Source: Siphonodentalium dalli (taxonomy: Eukaryota; Mollusca; Scaphopoda; Gadilida; Siphonodentaliidae). Taken from it: a stretch of 64,000 bases of DNA. The notes beneath the pieces were generated by a model. The model searched no databases and was not told the origin of the DNA. It worked only from the letters and a program-made list of their open reading frames with translations. Each line of letters opens with the position of its first letter. Within the stretch, counting starts at the first letter, position 1. Position numbers and translations under genes: made by a program. This document shows positions 10,000 through 20,538 of this stretch, one piece after another. The stretch is from NCBI GenBank assembly GCA_032622095.1, contig CP136061.1:14215287-14279286 (forward strand), read 5' to 3'.

Positions 10000-10428
10000 C
10001 TATCGGCCAGATACATGTATACATAGAGGAACCGTCTCCCAATCAAAAATGTAGGTTGTAGTTGTGGCTATGGCAGTGGGCGGGGCCCCGTATCTATGGG
10101 AATATTGATTACTCGAAAATCGGTCTGTGGATATGATTAATGCTTGTACTGTCTCGAATAGTCGCCTATTCAATGTATCGCTATTTTGCGGTATGCCGAA
10201 GAGAATATCTTTAATATTGGCAATGACCACTTTATGCTCATCTAGTCGTGTCCACATACGGTGTCTTGCTTCTGTATAGAAGGGGCATTCGAAGAAAAAA
10301 TGGCGTGCGTCTTCACATTGGTTACCACAGGAGCAACACGGGCGTGAGGAGATGTAATGTTTGAATTTATCGAAGTTCAGATCACTGCAGTTGTTTCGGA
10401 GTGTACATTACAAAATACTTGATGTTCT
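10000..10428 (-). pseudogene. LINE C-terminal zinc-knuckle segment
   Basis: In frame with a 258-nt ORF (10000-10257) the minus strand reads RNNCSDLNFDKFKHYISS, then RPCCSCGNQCEDARHFFFEC and PFYTEARHRMW. The pattern CxCGxxCEDxxHFxxxCP is the cysteine/histidine knuckle found after the RT domain in CR1/Jockey-like elements, where it probably helps bind RNA. The open frame starts well upstream of the first Met codon, so the ATG is not a real start. Separated by degenerate sequence (10430-10660) from the RT thumb segment. Confidence 0.8.
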
Positions 10429-10662
10429 CCGCCCGGCGTTGTAGTAAGGAGGAGGTCTTATTGATGTCTCTTCGATGCGTAAATTAGTATACATATTAGC
10501 CAGTATTTCATCCTTGGTTGGTTCTGAGGTGGGGTCTGTGAGTTTTATTTTGCATCAGTTGTACTTTTACACGATACATTCAATTCAGCAATCATAGTTG
10601 GGAGGAAACTTGATTTAAAGTGAGTCGTGTTTGTGAAATGGTTTACGTATCGTAACGGATTT

Positions 10663-10972
10663 CTAATGGGGTATCGACATGATTCCCCCAACAGTAAGAG
10701 GCAAAAGTTTGGTTATATAAGGAGGGGCCTTATTGTCCAATATTTTATGCCAAATGCGAGTTTTGTGTAATTTACGTCTTTCATTAAGGGGAGGCCATCC
10801 AAGTTCACCCAGTACTCTCGCGTCTGAGGCAGATCGGGTCAGGCCTGTTAGTATTCTACCAGCGTCGGTATATAACCGGTCGAGCTTGAGGCGGAGGCAC
10901 TCGGGGGCGTTATCCCAAATTATGTCACCATATTCCATTATTGGGAGTATATATGTTTTGAACATTATCTAG
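10663..10972 (-). pseudogene. LINE reverse transcriptase, thumb/C-terminal segment
   Basis: About 100 residues beginning MFKTYILPIMEYGDIIWDN and including RLYTDAGRILTGLTRSAS and ELGWPPLNERRKLHK. This is the stretch that follows the RT palm in CR1/Jockey-type elements (IxPxLEYxxxVWxxx). It is one frameshift away from the upstream RT frame (10965-12755), which ends QVTDRRSR just before it, with essentially no sequence missing between them. Confidence 0.85.
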
Positions 10973-12755
10973 ATCGTCTGTCGGTTACTTGGAATTTAAT
11001 CTTCCTAAGTTGTGACAATCTGCTGGCAACTCTTTTGCAAATGGTATTGATTTGGGTGTCCCAATGTAGATTTGATTGGATAAAAACGCCAAGAGGGGTG
11101 TGAAAAGTTACTTGCTGAATCTCATCGTTGTCGAGATCTAAATCGCGGCAATCGTCAGAGGGCGTCAGGGAAAATACCATAGACTTAGTTTTTTCTGCAT
11201 TAAAGGTTACCATCCATTGTTTTGACCATCGGTTCACCCTTTCAAGGTCACCATAGAGTTCGCGCGCACAATCACCGGGTGACGGTTGGGCAGTAAAGAA
11301 GCAGCTATCACCCGCATACATTCGAGTGAGTGAATGAATAGTTGTTGCGAGGTCGTTGATATAAGTCAAAAATAGAAAGGGCCCGAGAATAGATACTCGT
11401 GGAACACCTGCCGATATCGTCTGATAGTCCATTTGCGGCAACTTGAATAACAACCCCCTGTGCCAGACTCTCTCAAATGCTTTATCACAGAAAATTGCAG
11501 ATGTATTTAACTTCTCATCGAGTGCCTGGCACAGGGTGTGGTATATCTCAAGTAGCTGAAAAGTGGTGCTGTGGCCTGGTACAAATCCTGATTGGTATTG
11601 GAATATTATATTGTTCTTAATGAAATAAGCGGATAAATATTTCAGTACTATTTTCTCCAGGAGCTTGCTGACACATGGAAGTAGAGATATTGGGCGATAG
11701 TTTTTGCAATTTGATATGTCGTTTTTCTTATAATTAGGAATAACATTTGCTTGCTTCCATTTTGTAGGGACTCCGCACGAGTCAAGATATTTTCTAAACA
11801 GAATTCTGAGAGGGATGGCAATAGCTGGGCTTGTTTTCTGCAGCATTCTAACTGTGATGCCGTCATAACCTGACGCTTTGTTTGGTTTCATACTTGTGAT
11901 TGCCGAAGTGCTGTCGTCAAGACTGAAGTCAATTTCAGTAATCGTATCATTACATTTTTGTGTGAACACCGGTAGATTGCAAGAGGAATCGTCGAGGATT
12001 GAGTTGGCAATGAAGGCATTATTAAGCATCGATGCTTTGGTTTGATCGTCAGTTTCAAGATTTCCATCATAATCGATAAGAGGGGGAATAGCATCTTTAT
12101 GTTTTTTTTGCATGATTTCGTGTATGCTATGCCAAAAATATTTTGGGGAAGGTTGTTCTTTGACAGTATTCTGGAGATGTTTCTCGTATTGGGCCCTTGC
12201 GTACTTTTTCATATTGTTGACCGTGTTTCGCACTTTTTTGAATTTCGCCCAGTCTATGTCCTTTTTGGATTTTATCGCGATCTTACGTAGCCTGTCTCTT
12301 CTACGGATCATCGATTGTATATCTGTTGTGAACCAATGTTTGTCTTTGGGCCTGATCAATATTTTAGATAGAGCGTAGCCATTCTGGGTCGCGGATGAGC
12401 GCCATTGCTTGTTCATAGTTGCTTTTGCGTAGTGTCTTACTAATCGAGAATATGGCCCATTACTGCTATACTCGTATTTCAGATATGCTATTACCGCATA
12501 GTGATCTGAGATAGATCTGCCGAAGTCAATCACTTCTGATTCACATGATGTGACAGTGCTGTTCACTATGATGGGGTCGGTAAGTATCGCTGTTGTCGAT
12601 GTAACTCTGGTTGGTGATTTGATGATATCCCGAAGGCTATAGTAGGAGATTATTTCATTGATTTTTGAGGACGGGTTCAAGTCATTAGAATTAAAGTCGC
12701 CAGTTAGGACTACGGGTATATTCAGATCTAGTGCATCCGCTATGGACTGATCAAG
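10965..12755 (-). pseudogene. LINE endonuclease C-terminus plus reverse transcriptase (inactive)
   Basis: The frame opens after a TGA near 12756 and reads the endonuclease motif VVLTGDFNSND (GDFN at 12690-12701), then ISDHYAVIAYLKY, the catalytic SDH region. RT follows: WKQANVIPNYKKND, YRPISLLPCVSKLLEK, YQSGFVPGHSTTFQL. The first catalytic block reads IFCDKAFERVWH, about two residues shorter than the usual [F/L]DxSKAFDxV. The next ~30 residues (normally GISG...WFxSYLxxR) are missing, with HRGLLFKLPQMDYQTISAGV joined directly. The central YADD is MYAGD, losing one catalytic aspartate. It cannot encode active RT. Confidence 0.92.
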
Positions 12756-12860
12756 TAGGTCTCAGTGTCGCTCGTGACAAAATTGGTCAGAGCGGTATGA
12801 CACACATAAAATATAACTTGATGACCTGCACCTAAGCTTGAACCACAGGACTGAGTCATC

Positions 12861-13154
12861 AAATTATAGAGAGGGCATATGTTCAAAGATTAGGTGATCA
12901 GCGAAATAAACGGCAATACCTCATCCGTAGCTCGAACCGTCATGTCTTACTGGATCAGAGAACCCTTCGAGATGTATATTCCTTGTTGGAAATTTTACAT
13001 CGATGTGGGATTCTGTGAAACATAATATATCATAGTCGTCGATTTCATCGACTATTTTAAACAGTTTATTTCGGATACTTCTTATGTGCAAGTGGAACAT
13101 AGAGACGGAGTGATTGTCTGAATGGACCTGGCCATTATCAGGGCCGGGGTTCAA
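12861..13154 (-). pseudogene. LINE endonuclease N-terminus
   Basis: Directly after the 2A-like NPGP the frame reads SMFHLHIRSIRNK, ILCFTESHIDVKF and GFSDPVRHDGSSYG. The ESH is the catalytic glutamate block of apurinic-type endonucleases. A TGA at about 12918-12920 replaces the glycine codon expected before GIAVYFADHLI, which continues in the same frame to a TAA near 12861. The link to the GDFN part (12756-12860) is scrambled. Confidence 0.85.
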
Positions 13155-13337
13155 TTATAGGGAACCGATGCACACCAAGAGTGTTGTTAATATTAATATT
13201 AATCTAATTGCGCTAATCCCGAAAGGGAGTTTAGTAATGCGACATTTAGGAGGCGATGGCATTTTCTGTGAACCGTTTCGTCTGGAAAATTGGAAGATCC
13301 CTATTGTTATTCTCCACGTATTTAGTTCAACTCCCAA
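13137..13337 (-). pseudogene. Hydrophobic leader and 2A-like NPGP motif with stop
   Basis: A 60-codon stretch ends IRLILILTTLLVCIGSL, then TAA, then LNPGPDNG in the same frame. In many non-LTR elements the endonuclease ORF is preceded by a hydrophobic stretch and a 2A-like peptide ending DxExNPGP, which causes ribosome skipping. Here the NPGP and hydrophobic leader are intact, but the position of the glutamate is a stop codon and the Asp is not preserved. The match to the family layout is clear; activity in this copy is excluded. Confidence 0.65.
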
Positions 13338-14300
13338 GGGACATTGTGTTCAAAGGGTTAATGTCATGTAATTCCAATAGGTACCTATGGAGAATGATAA
13401 TTCCAGAGTGAGTTTCCTGCCACTGCCACAATACATAAATATTACAGTCGGTGCAAATATAAACAAAAACATATGTGAGTACAATAATGAATGTAGATGT
13501 TGACACACGTGTTGACGTCGACGAGTGCGTCATCGTAGGTGGATGGAGGCAAATATCTGCGAATATATGCCAATAGCCATCTACTCGCGAATCCCGATTG
13601 ACTATCTTATGGTAGTCAAACGTATGCGTATTATGTGGGTGGGAAATCACTGCTGAAAGGCCAGGAACACCATATGACGACTTTCCAGTCAAGACAAATC
13701 CATATTAACTGAAATACAACAGTTCAATCGAATTGAACTCGGAAATATTGACCTGAAAACCCCTGATGCTAACAATAATGCCATCAGATCAGAGCTTCTG
13801 GTTAAGGAAAACAATTTGAAGAAAATAGAAATTATGCAAATTGCCGTCACAGCTGCAGAACACATATAGCGCCTCTTGATAAAGACAAATACGAATTAGA
13901 GCACACCTGATCTACTGACATGAATATATGGACCATAGAACATCATCTAAAACCTCACGAGACAACCGTTGTGCGGTCACCGTTACCAACTTCCACGGTC
14001 CACAGTCGTAGAGACAACGCAACACCAAACAGCTGCCGAAGTGAACCACCAATCTTCTGAATCACCGCCTATATATTCATATACTGAATCTACTACATCT
14101 AAGAGTGCTTCAACTGAAAAGTTCCCAATCAATGCAAGCACAACAGATGAAAACCCAATTCACCATAGCAGTAGCATCTACTGACAATCCTATACCAAGG
14201 CCGCCAGACAAACGACAATACAATCATTAAAAAAAATATCCTAAGCAGTCTTTTTTGGGAAACAGCCAACATCACCTGGTGCCACAGCTACGAATGCGAC
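13338..14300. other. Unassigned stretch with possible decayed coding fragment
   Basis: No confident gene. On the plus strand 13722-13910 reads a hydrophilic, helix-prone stretch (IELGNIDLKTPDANNNAIRS, then ELLVKENNLKKIEIMQIAVT). It is broken by a TAG and resumes after a +2 shift as IAPLDKDKYELEHT followed by a stop. 13969-14184 is a Ser/Thr-rich ORF. These could be remnants of a retroelement ORF1 or an exon, but nothing identifies them. Confidence 0.3.
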
Positions 14301-14503
14301 ACACAATATATAACAAGAAAACCATAGTCAGAAATGGTAACGCCACCAAGATCATATTATTAGCCATAAATATAAATTATAATATAATTATAATATAAAC
14401 TAGCTTTCAAAGTTCATGTGGGAAATATGCATACTTCCATATATCAAGTTTTCCCGTTTCTCGTGTTATACATTACATTCTTCAAACTGTCTTCTTTATT
14501 ACA

Positions 14504-15211
14504 CTAGCTGATGGGCCCGACCTCGTCCGGAATGTTTCCCATCTGATTTCCGGCAAAAGGCGCGATTTGACCTTGAATTGACTATGTTGAAAGTCAAGGT
14601 CGGGTCAGGGTCATGATTTGACCCGTCCAAAACACACCCCGGAGAAAAGTCTCCCTAGGTATCATATTTCGTCGAAATCCGTCCGTTTTACCCGACTTGA
14701 CCTTTAGTTGACAAATTTGAAGGTCAAGGTCAGGTCGGAGTATGATTTGACCCGTCCAAAACAACCCCGCGACAAAAGTACACATAGGTATAAAATTTCG
14801 TCGAAATCCATCAGTTTTACCCGATTTGACCTTTGATTGACCATATTGAAGGTCACGGTCACGACGGGGTCACGATTTCACCCGTTCAAAACATTCCCAG
14901 GACAAAATTTTTCCCTAGGTATCAAATTTCGTCGAAATCCGTCCGTGTTACCCAAATTGACCTTGCATTGACTGTTTTAAATGTCAAGATCAGGTCGGTT
15001 AACGATTTGACCCGTCCAAAATACTCCCCGGACAAAGGTACCCCTATGTATCAAATTTCGTCGAAATCCATCAGTTTTACCAGATTTGACCTTGAATTGA
15101 CCATTTTGAAGGTCAGGGTCACGATTTGATCCGTCCAAAACACTTCCCGGATACAAGTACCCCTAAGTATCAAATTACGTCGAAATATATGGAAAGCCGA
15201 ATTTGCTAGTT
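14504..15211 (-). repeat. ~128-bp repeat array, five degenerate units, with CTAG ends
   Basis: The phrase GA(C/T)CCGTCCAAAA recurs at about 14622, 14751, 14879, 15008 and 15130, each followed by ATCAAATTTCGTCGAAATCC-like and TTGACCTTGAATTGACC-like blocks. The stretch starts CTAGCTGATGGGC (14504) and ends GAATTTGCTAG. Read on the minus strand, the left edge ...CAGCTAG followed by T resembles a Helitron 3' terminus. The same family lies in opposite orientation at 22190-22560. Confidence 0.75.
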
Positions 15212-15780
15212 ATACGACGCACGACTTGACGCGGTTTTTTAAAGGTGTTTCAAACTAGGAGATAGTAGTATTCTGCGTTTCAAATGGCGATGAATTATAG
15301 TATTTTATTCAAATTTTATGGCATAAATTGTTATTAAAACCGTATATACTATACAAAAATCGATGACTCGAAAATTAAGTGGGCCTTTAAACGAAGTCAC
15401 AATTGCAGTTATGTTCATCTCATACTCGTCTATTCAGCGATATTCTGCTGCGCATTTTGTTATAGCCTCCAGTATTCATTAAGCGTTATAGCCCCACTGT
15501 TATAATCCGCCTTTAGCTGGCGTATTCTTGCCTCTGAGATTATTGAGATATTACGTCACACGTAATGACATTAAATCGCATGGAAACATAGCAATTGTGT
15601 GGGCTGCGTGGCGTGAATATGTAATGATAAATAGGGTCATACGTAATGACAATAAATCTCAAGAAAACCTGCGAGAACAAAACAAAATCACATTTAATGT
15701 TTTAAGTTATTTCCTTCATAAAAAAGAATCTTCGTGACAATGAACCCTCTCAATACTTTAGAATATAGAATTAACCTTAA
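15212..15780. other. AT-rich non-coding DNA, nothing recognised
   Basis: No gene, RNA or convincing repeat. ACGTAATGACA(T/A)TAAATC occurs twice (about 15555 and 15643), a minor local duplication. Confidence 0.5.
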
Positions 15781-15784
15781 AATA

Positions 15785-16012
15785 ACAAAAACATTCGGAA
15801 TAGAGAACATTCGGAATAGCGAACATTCGGAATAGTGGACATTCGGAATAGCGAACATTCAGAGAACCTTCGGAATAGTGGACCTTCGGGATAGCGAACC
15901 TTCGTAACAGAGACATGCCCCCCAATATTCATATTGTATGAACCTTCGAAATAGTAAATATTCAGAATAGATAACCTTCGGAATAGTGGACCTTCGGGAT
16001 AGAGACATGTCC
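15785..16012. repeat. Short tandem repeat, ACATTCGGAATAGCGA type
   Basis: About a dozen degenerate 15-17-bp steps with consensus GAACATTCGGAATAGC or GGACCTTCGGGATAGC. Interrupted by a 40-bp stretch near 15920. Phrases such as ATGTCCCCCAATTACACCGG flank it and recur inside (near 15915). Confidence 0.85.
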
Positions 16013-16190
16013 CCCAATTACACCGGTGGCGTAAACACATGTGCTAATCTGTGTCTGACTATCGTGACTCTATCGGTACGGTTTACTCAAGTACAAAATA
16101 CCTAATCACCCATAATGCATTCGCCCATATGTCCACGCGTAAATAAAATTACCAAAACATCCTACACCTGTGGCGTAAATTATAGATCCG

Positions 16191-16460
16191 ATGTATGGCT
16201 TGTGTGAACACCGGCAACCACCGATTATTTGCAACACCCCGCCGATAATCAAAACACCATCCAATCCCATCACATATCCCGATACCAGTACCGCCCATTC
16301 CGCATGGGAACTGGCTCCACCATCCACTGTCATTTCAGATGGGCCTGATGCAACGAGCCTCAACTTTATCTCCTACAATATTGAAGGTATCTCATCCGAC
16401 GACGAATACATACAACACATTGCATCAAAGACAGAATGTGATAGAATCATGGAAACATGA
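16191..16460 (+). pseudogene. Truncated LINE endonuclease N-terminus
   Basis: An 89-codon ORF with a Pro/Thr-rich first half, then ATSLNFISYNIEGISSDDEY and IQHIASKTECDRIMET. SLNFISYNIEG matches the first strand of exonuclease-endonuclease-phosphatase domains of non-LTR elements (xxFISWNIxG). TECDRIMET looks like the following CDIIxLQET block with a small deletion. The frame is then cut by a stop and the 44-bp minisatellite at 16487. The assignment rests on these two short blocks. Confidence 0.45.
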
Positions 16461-16486
16461 AGACATCCTCTGAATGTTTAACCAGA

Positions 16487-16882
16487 CCGTCGTAGCAGAG
16501 GATAGTCCGGTATAGCTGTGTGCTACCAAACCGTCGTAGCAGAGGACAGTCCGGTATAGCTGTGTGCTACCAAACCGTCGTAGCAGAGGATAGTCCGGTA
16601 TAGCTGTGTGCTACCAAACCGTCGTAGCAGAGGATAGTCCGGTATAGCTGTGTGCTACCAGACCGTCGTAGCAGAGGATAGTCCGGTATAGCTGTGTGCT
16701 ACCAAACCGTCGTAGCAGAGGACATTCCGGTATAACTGTGTGCTACCAGACCGTCGTAGCAGAGGACAGTCCGGAATAGCTGTGAGCTACCAGACCGTCG
16801 TAGCAGAGGACAGTCCGGTATAGCTGTGTGCTACCAAACCGTCGTAGCAGAGAACAGTCCGGTATAGGTGTGTGCTACCACC
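16487..16882. repeat. 44-bp minisatellite, nine units
   Basis: Unit CCGTCGTAGCAGAGGA followed by CAGTCCGGTATAGCTGTGTG and CTACCAAA; 396 bp equals nine units of 44. Variants are single substitutions (GATAGT/GACAGT, CAAA/CAGA). It adjoins the endonuclease fragment. Confidence 0.95.
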
Positions 16883-16989
16883 AGAACATTACCCAATATC
16901 TAGATCCACCTGCTTCCGGTGCAGTCCAGCAATACGGTTGAATACACACGTCCCTATTGTCGTCATTCGAGCATAACTCCCTGATAGAA

Positions 16990-17056
16990 GTAACAAGAAA
17001 ACCAATGTCAGAAATGGTAACGGGCTCAAGATCATATATTATATACCCATGATTGT
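16990..17056 (+). repeat. Dispersed family R1, copy 3, left part
   Basis: ACAAGAAAACCAATGTCAG through ATATACCCATGATTGTAA. It continues at 20539 beyond the Helitron-like insertion; the two parts together align with 3680-4080 as one uninterrupted repeat. Confidence 0.8.
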
Positions 17057-17443
17057 AATCTATATCTATATTTGCGAATGTATGTCTGTCTGTCTGTATG
17101 TCTGTGTTCTATAGAAATTCACAGGGGACCACCTTGATGGCACAAATGGGGTCTAATAGGGGTAACTTTTTACGAGAAAGATAATGGCGAGGGTTATAAT
17201 TTTCTAAAGTGACGCCGTTGTTGTCAGGGGCAGAAAATGGGGAGGGGCAGAAACAATATTGTCGCCGATTGCAACCAAACTTATATATAATCATCCCCAT
17301 AATATGAGGAATCTAATGGCGTGGTTTAAATATGTCAAAAGTCGCGCCGTTCGCGTCAGGGATGCCCGGAAGGGGAGAGGGGCACCAAAATTTATCAAAA
17401 ATAATTTTAGTGGCGAATTCCACCAAATGGATGCACATTCTTC

Positions 17444-18376
17444 TTAGTCCAAGTCTTCTCGTACTAAAACTAGCTAAGATTTTGGGATGGAGATGCTAGT
17501 ATTTAGTCCGAGTTCCAGGCCCATGCATTCCTATGACACGACTTAAGCGTTAGATACCCGCTCAAATAAAACCACAATTATATGAAATAAAATATCACAA
17601 TTGCGACAATAAACGGATAGTTTCCGCAGAAGACATGCTATTTGATCTGAAACCCACATCGGTTGTGAATTGAAAGCGGTAATTTAATCTGAAAAGAAAC
17701 ATTTGCCGCAATGTTTACATATTTTTTAAAGTATGCGAACTCAGTTGACCTTGCGAACTGCGTTCGGCATTTTCCGGTGAAAATATTCCGTAGATTTTCA
17801 ATCAACCACGCACGATGAATTCTCCATTGCAATCGTAATTATACGTGACAATAAATAAATAAATACATAGATTAAATACATATTGAAGATATAAATGTAA
17901 TACATTAAATAACTTACGGGAATTACAACCATCTCACAGTTTAAAACAGTGTAAACACAATGAGCATTATAATATCATGGCGGCCGCCATTTTGTTTGTA
18001 TCGAAATTCGTCTCGGCCAAAACAAACACCGGACAATGCCGAAGTTCTTCGGAACCTGAGTTCGGCTTTCAGTTAAGTAAACAAACAGAAAAAACAACGA
18101 TGTTTGTGGTAATCAACCGAAATATTCTATGTGTAATTTAACATTAAAGTTAGATTATTATACACCATTATGACCATAAGATGTCACTCTTTCCGATGTA
18201 TATAGCATCATGTATTGCTTTGTTAGGTAAATCGAGTAAAATACACCACAGATTCCCGCCACATATCCTGGGCGTAACTCGTGTCATGGGAATGCATGGG
18301 CCTGTAACTCGGACTAAATACTAGCATCTCCATCCCACAATCTTAGCTAGTTTTAGTACGAGAAGACTTGGACTAA
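17444..18376 (+). mobile_element. Nested 933-bp DNA transposon with ~100-bp TIRs
   Basis: TIRs of about 100 bp (17444-17545 and 18275-18376) start TTAGTCCAAGTCTTCTCG and end with the exact reverse complement, with only a few mismatches. TTCTTC is duplicated directly on each side (17438-17443, 18377-18382). The interior is AT-rich and without a transposase, so it is non-autonomous. The 6-bp duplication does not match hAT, Tc1, PIF or piggyBac; I leave the superfamily open. It lies inside the Helitron-like element and is therefore younger. Confidence 0.88.
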
Positions 18377-18389
18377 TTCTTCTGCGATC

Positions 18390-19400
18390 TTCTCCGTGAT
18401 ACATGGAATCGTATTGTGTGATTTAAAGACGCCAAATTGGTGTCGTTGGGATTAGAGATTTGGGGGTGGCGGTGGGTGGGTACTAAATCTGATAAGAATT
18501 GGTTTAGTCGTCGATTGCCACGAAACTTATACAAATTCATCCCCTGGTATGATGTGTCTAATGGCGTGGCTTAAAGCTGTCAAAAGTGGCGACATTCGAG
18601 TCAGAGGTGCTACTGATAAGGAGAAGGGCACCAAAATTTTAGCGCCAATTTCCACCAAATTGCTACACATTCTTATCCATGATATGAGGAATCTAATCGT
18701 GTGATTTTAAAGACGTCATATTGGTGCTGCTTTGGTGAGAGATGGGGGTGGGGTGGGGCGGTCACTAAATTTTATAAAAATTTGTTTAGTCGCGGATTAG
18801 CACCAAACTTACAAATAATAATCTTCATGATATCAGGAGTCTAATTGTGTGGTTTAAAGATGTCAAAAGTGAGGCCATTCGAGTCAGGAGTGCCTAGAGG
18901 GTGAGTGGTTCACAAACATTGATAAACAATATGTTTAGCGCCGATTTCCATTTAAGGGTACAATCGAGATGGCACCAAGGCGGTCTAGCAGGGGTAATTT
19001 TTTACGAGTAAGATAATGGTGCGGGTTTCTAAAGTGACGTTGTTGGTGTCAGGGGGTGGCCTATTTTTAGCACATATTTCGACCAAATTGATATATTATT
19101 CTTCTTCGTGATACGAGGAATATAAACGTGTGATTTAAAGACGCGAAATTGGTGCCGTTTGGGTGAGAGATGGGGGGGGGGTAAAAACTATGATAAGAAT
19201 TTGTTTAGTTGCCGAGTACCACCAAACTTATATAATCATCTCCTTTATATAATGCATGCATGAGTCTAATAGACTTGGTTTAAATATGACAAAAGTGGCG
19301 CGGGTCAAGTCATGCATGATGGGAGTTGCACCAAAGTTGATACAAATATATTTAGCACTGATTCCACCAAATTCATGCACGTTCTTCTCTAATGATATGA
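18390..19400. repeat. Degenerate ~300-420-bp repeats inside the Helitron-like element
   Basis: Recurring phrases: GTGTGATTTAAAGACG (18414, 18695, 19127), GAGATGGGGG (18740, 19165), TTTAGT(C/T)G(C/T)(C/G)GA (18508, 18785, 19205), ACCAAACTTA (18797, 19220). The same phrases appear in 17130-17437 left of the nested element. The unit length varies, so the array is old. Confidence 0.6.
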
Positions 19401-20538
19401 TTAATTAAATCACATCTGGGGTCGTTTGGGTCATGGATGGCGAGAGGAGATTCACTAGCAGGCCATCTCCTTGTCGTTCTAAGGAGTTTTTGGCATTCCA
19501 ATTTCACAATCTCGACAAATGGTGACAGAATTAAGTCACTTGAACAATTATATCTGCTCAACTGTCATATTTATATGGGGATGGAAATCAAGGCATTGCT
19601 ATAATGATCTAGCAATACAGATATATAGAAGAAAGCATTAAAAGTATACTTATATCAATCTATCTAAGAGATACATATATTCATTTAAACTGAGGGACCT
19701 TGAATCGTCAGATGATCGCATATTATAATGGCTCATGTATATATTATAACACGATTGAGTCTGTCGCATCCAATATAGTTTCCACACAAAAAGTTACAAT
19801 TGCCAAGAGATATGGAAATGTAGAGCAGGCCTGTTCAACAATAGTGGTCACAGTGTGCAGTGAATGTGATTACTTCTGAGATAAAGGAGGACGCAGTTCG
19901 TAGCACATGACTGTTCAAGATCCTCCAATATTGACATCTGACAAGGGTATATCTGCCCGATACAGAGTAATTTTCTTTCATTTTTTTAAAACAGACTCAT
20001 CGTCTAACATAAACAACTCAAAATATCGCTGTGTCGGGCACATGTAGCTGCTATAAATGCATAACATCAATTCTTTTAAACTGAAAATGCTTAGCCAGTA
20101 TATAGCACCAGAACAGAGGAGCACCTGGACATATCTTTAAAACATCTGTATCTTGATGATGATATGATAAATGATTTATTGATTTATCTCTATGTAAAAC
20201 ACAATTGTCGTCTTTTACTTTTTCGAACTAATGTGTTTATGATGTTTATGTTTCATGCTATAACGTCTGAAGTATACGCAGTTGTAAATAAATAAATACT
20301 TCTTTATTGGTGGGACGGATTAAACGCGATAAACAAAATGATAATCGCTCCGACCTGACAAGGTGAGCCACTACTTATATTCCATATGTAAGAATCATGT
20401 TTTGTGATGCCATTTGGATATACAATTTATGAGAATACGTGTAACACTTTGAGAGCAAGAGTATTCTCTATTCCCACCAAATATCCACAGGGGGTTTCAC
20501 GTCACTTTAACCTGTGCAACGCCGGGTAACCCTGCTAG

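Larger units (their letters stand above)
9960..13337 (-). mobile_element. CR1/Jockey-like LINE, degenerate, nearly full coding length
   Basis: Reading on the minus strand from 13337, the region shows in order: a hydrophobic leader, a 2A-like NPGP motif, an endonuclease (ESH, GDFN, SDH motifs), a reverse transcriptase, and a C-terminal CCHC-like knuckle. The coding order matches single-ORF or ORF2 parts of CR1/L2/Jockey-group elements. Several stops, frameshifts and an internal RT deletion make it inactive. The exact 3' end is not sharply defined; I see no poly(A) or short-repeat tail and no convincing target duplication. Confidence 0.9.
17057..20538 (+). mobile_element. Helitron-like non-autonomous element, 3.48 kb
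   Basis: The element starts TCTATATCTATATTTG and ends GGGTAACCCTGCTAG, followed by T. The left flank ends A and the right flank starts T, the A/T insertion pattern of Helitrons. The uninterrupted site exists at 3700-3750: GATTTTAA|TAATAGAATATG there equals GATTGTAA plus TTATAGAATAC here, with no target duplication. A short GGGTAACCC hairpin sits 6 nt before CTAG. No Rep/helicase ORF is present. The interior consists of degenerate repeats built on GGAATCTAAT, TTAAAGACG and CACCAAA phrases, interrupted by a TIR element (17444-18376). A fragment like its 3' region occurs at 33676-33735. Confidence 0.75.

Noticed and set aside
16487-16882. CRISPR array
   Set aside because: Units are contiguous 44-bp copies with no unique spacers, and the DNA is eukaryotic. 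The same holds for all other arrays here.
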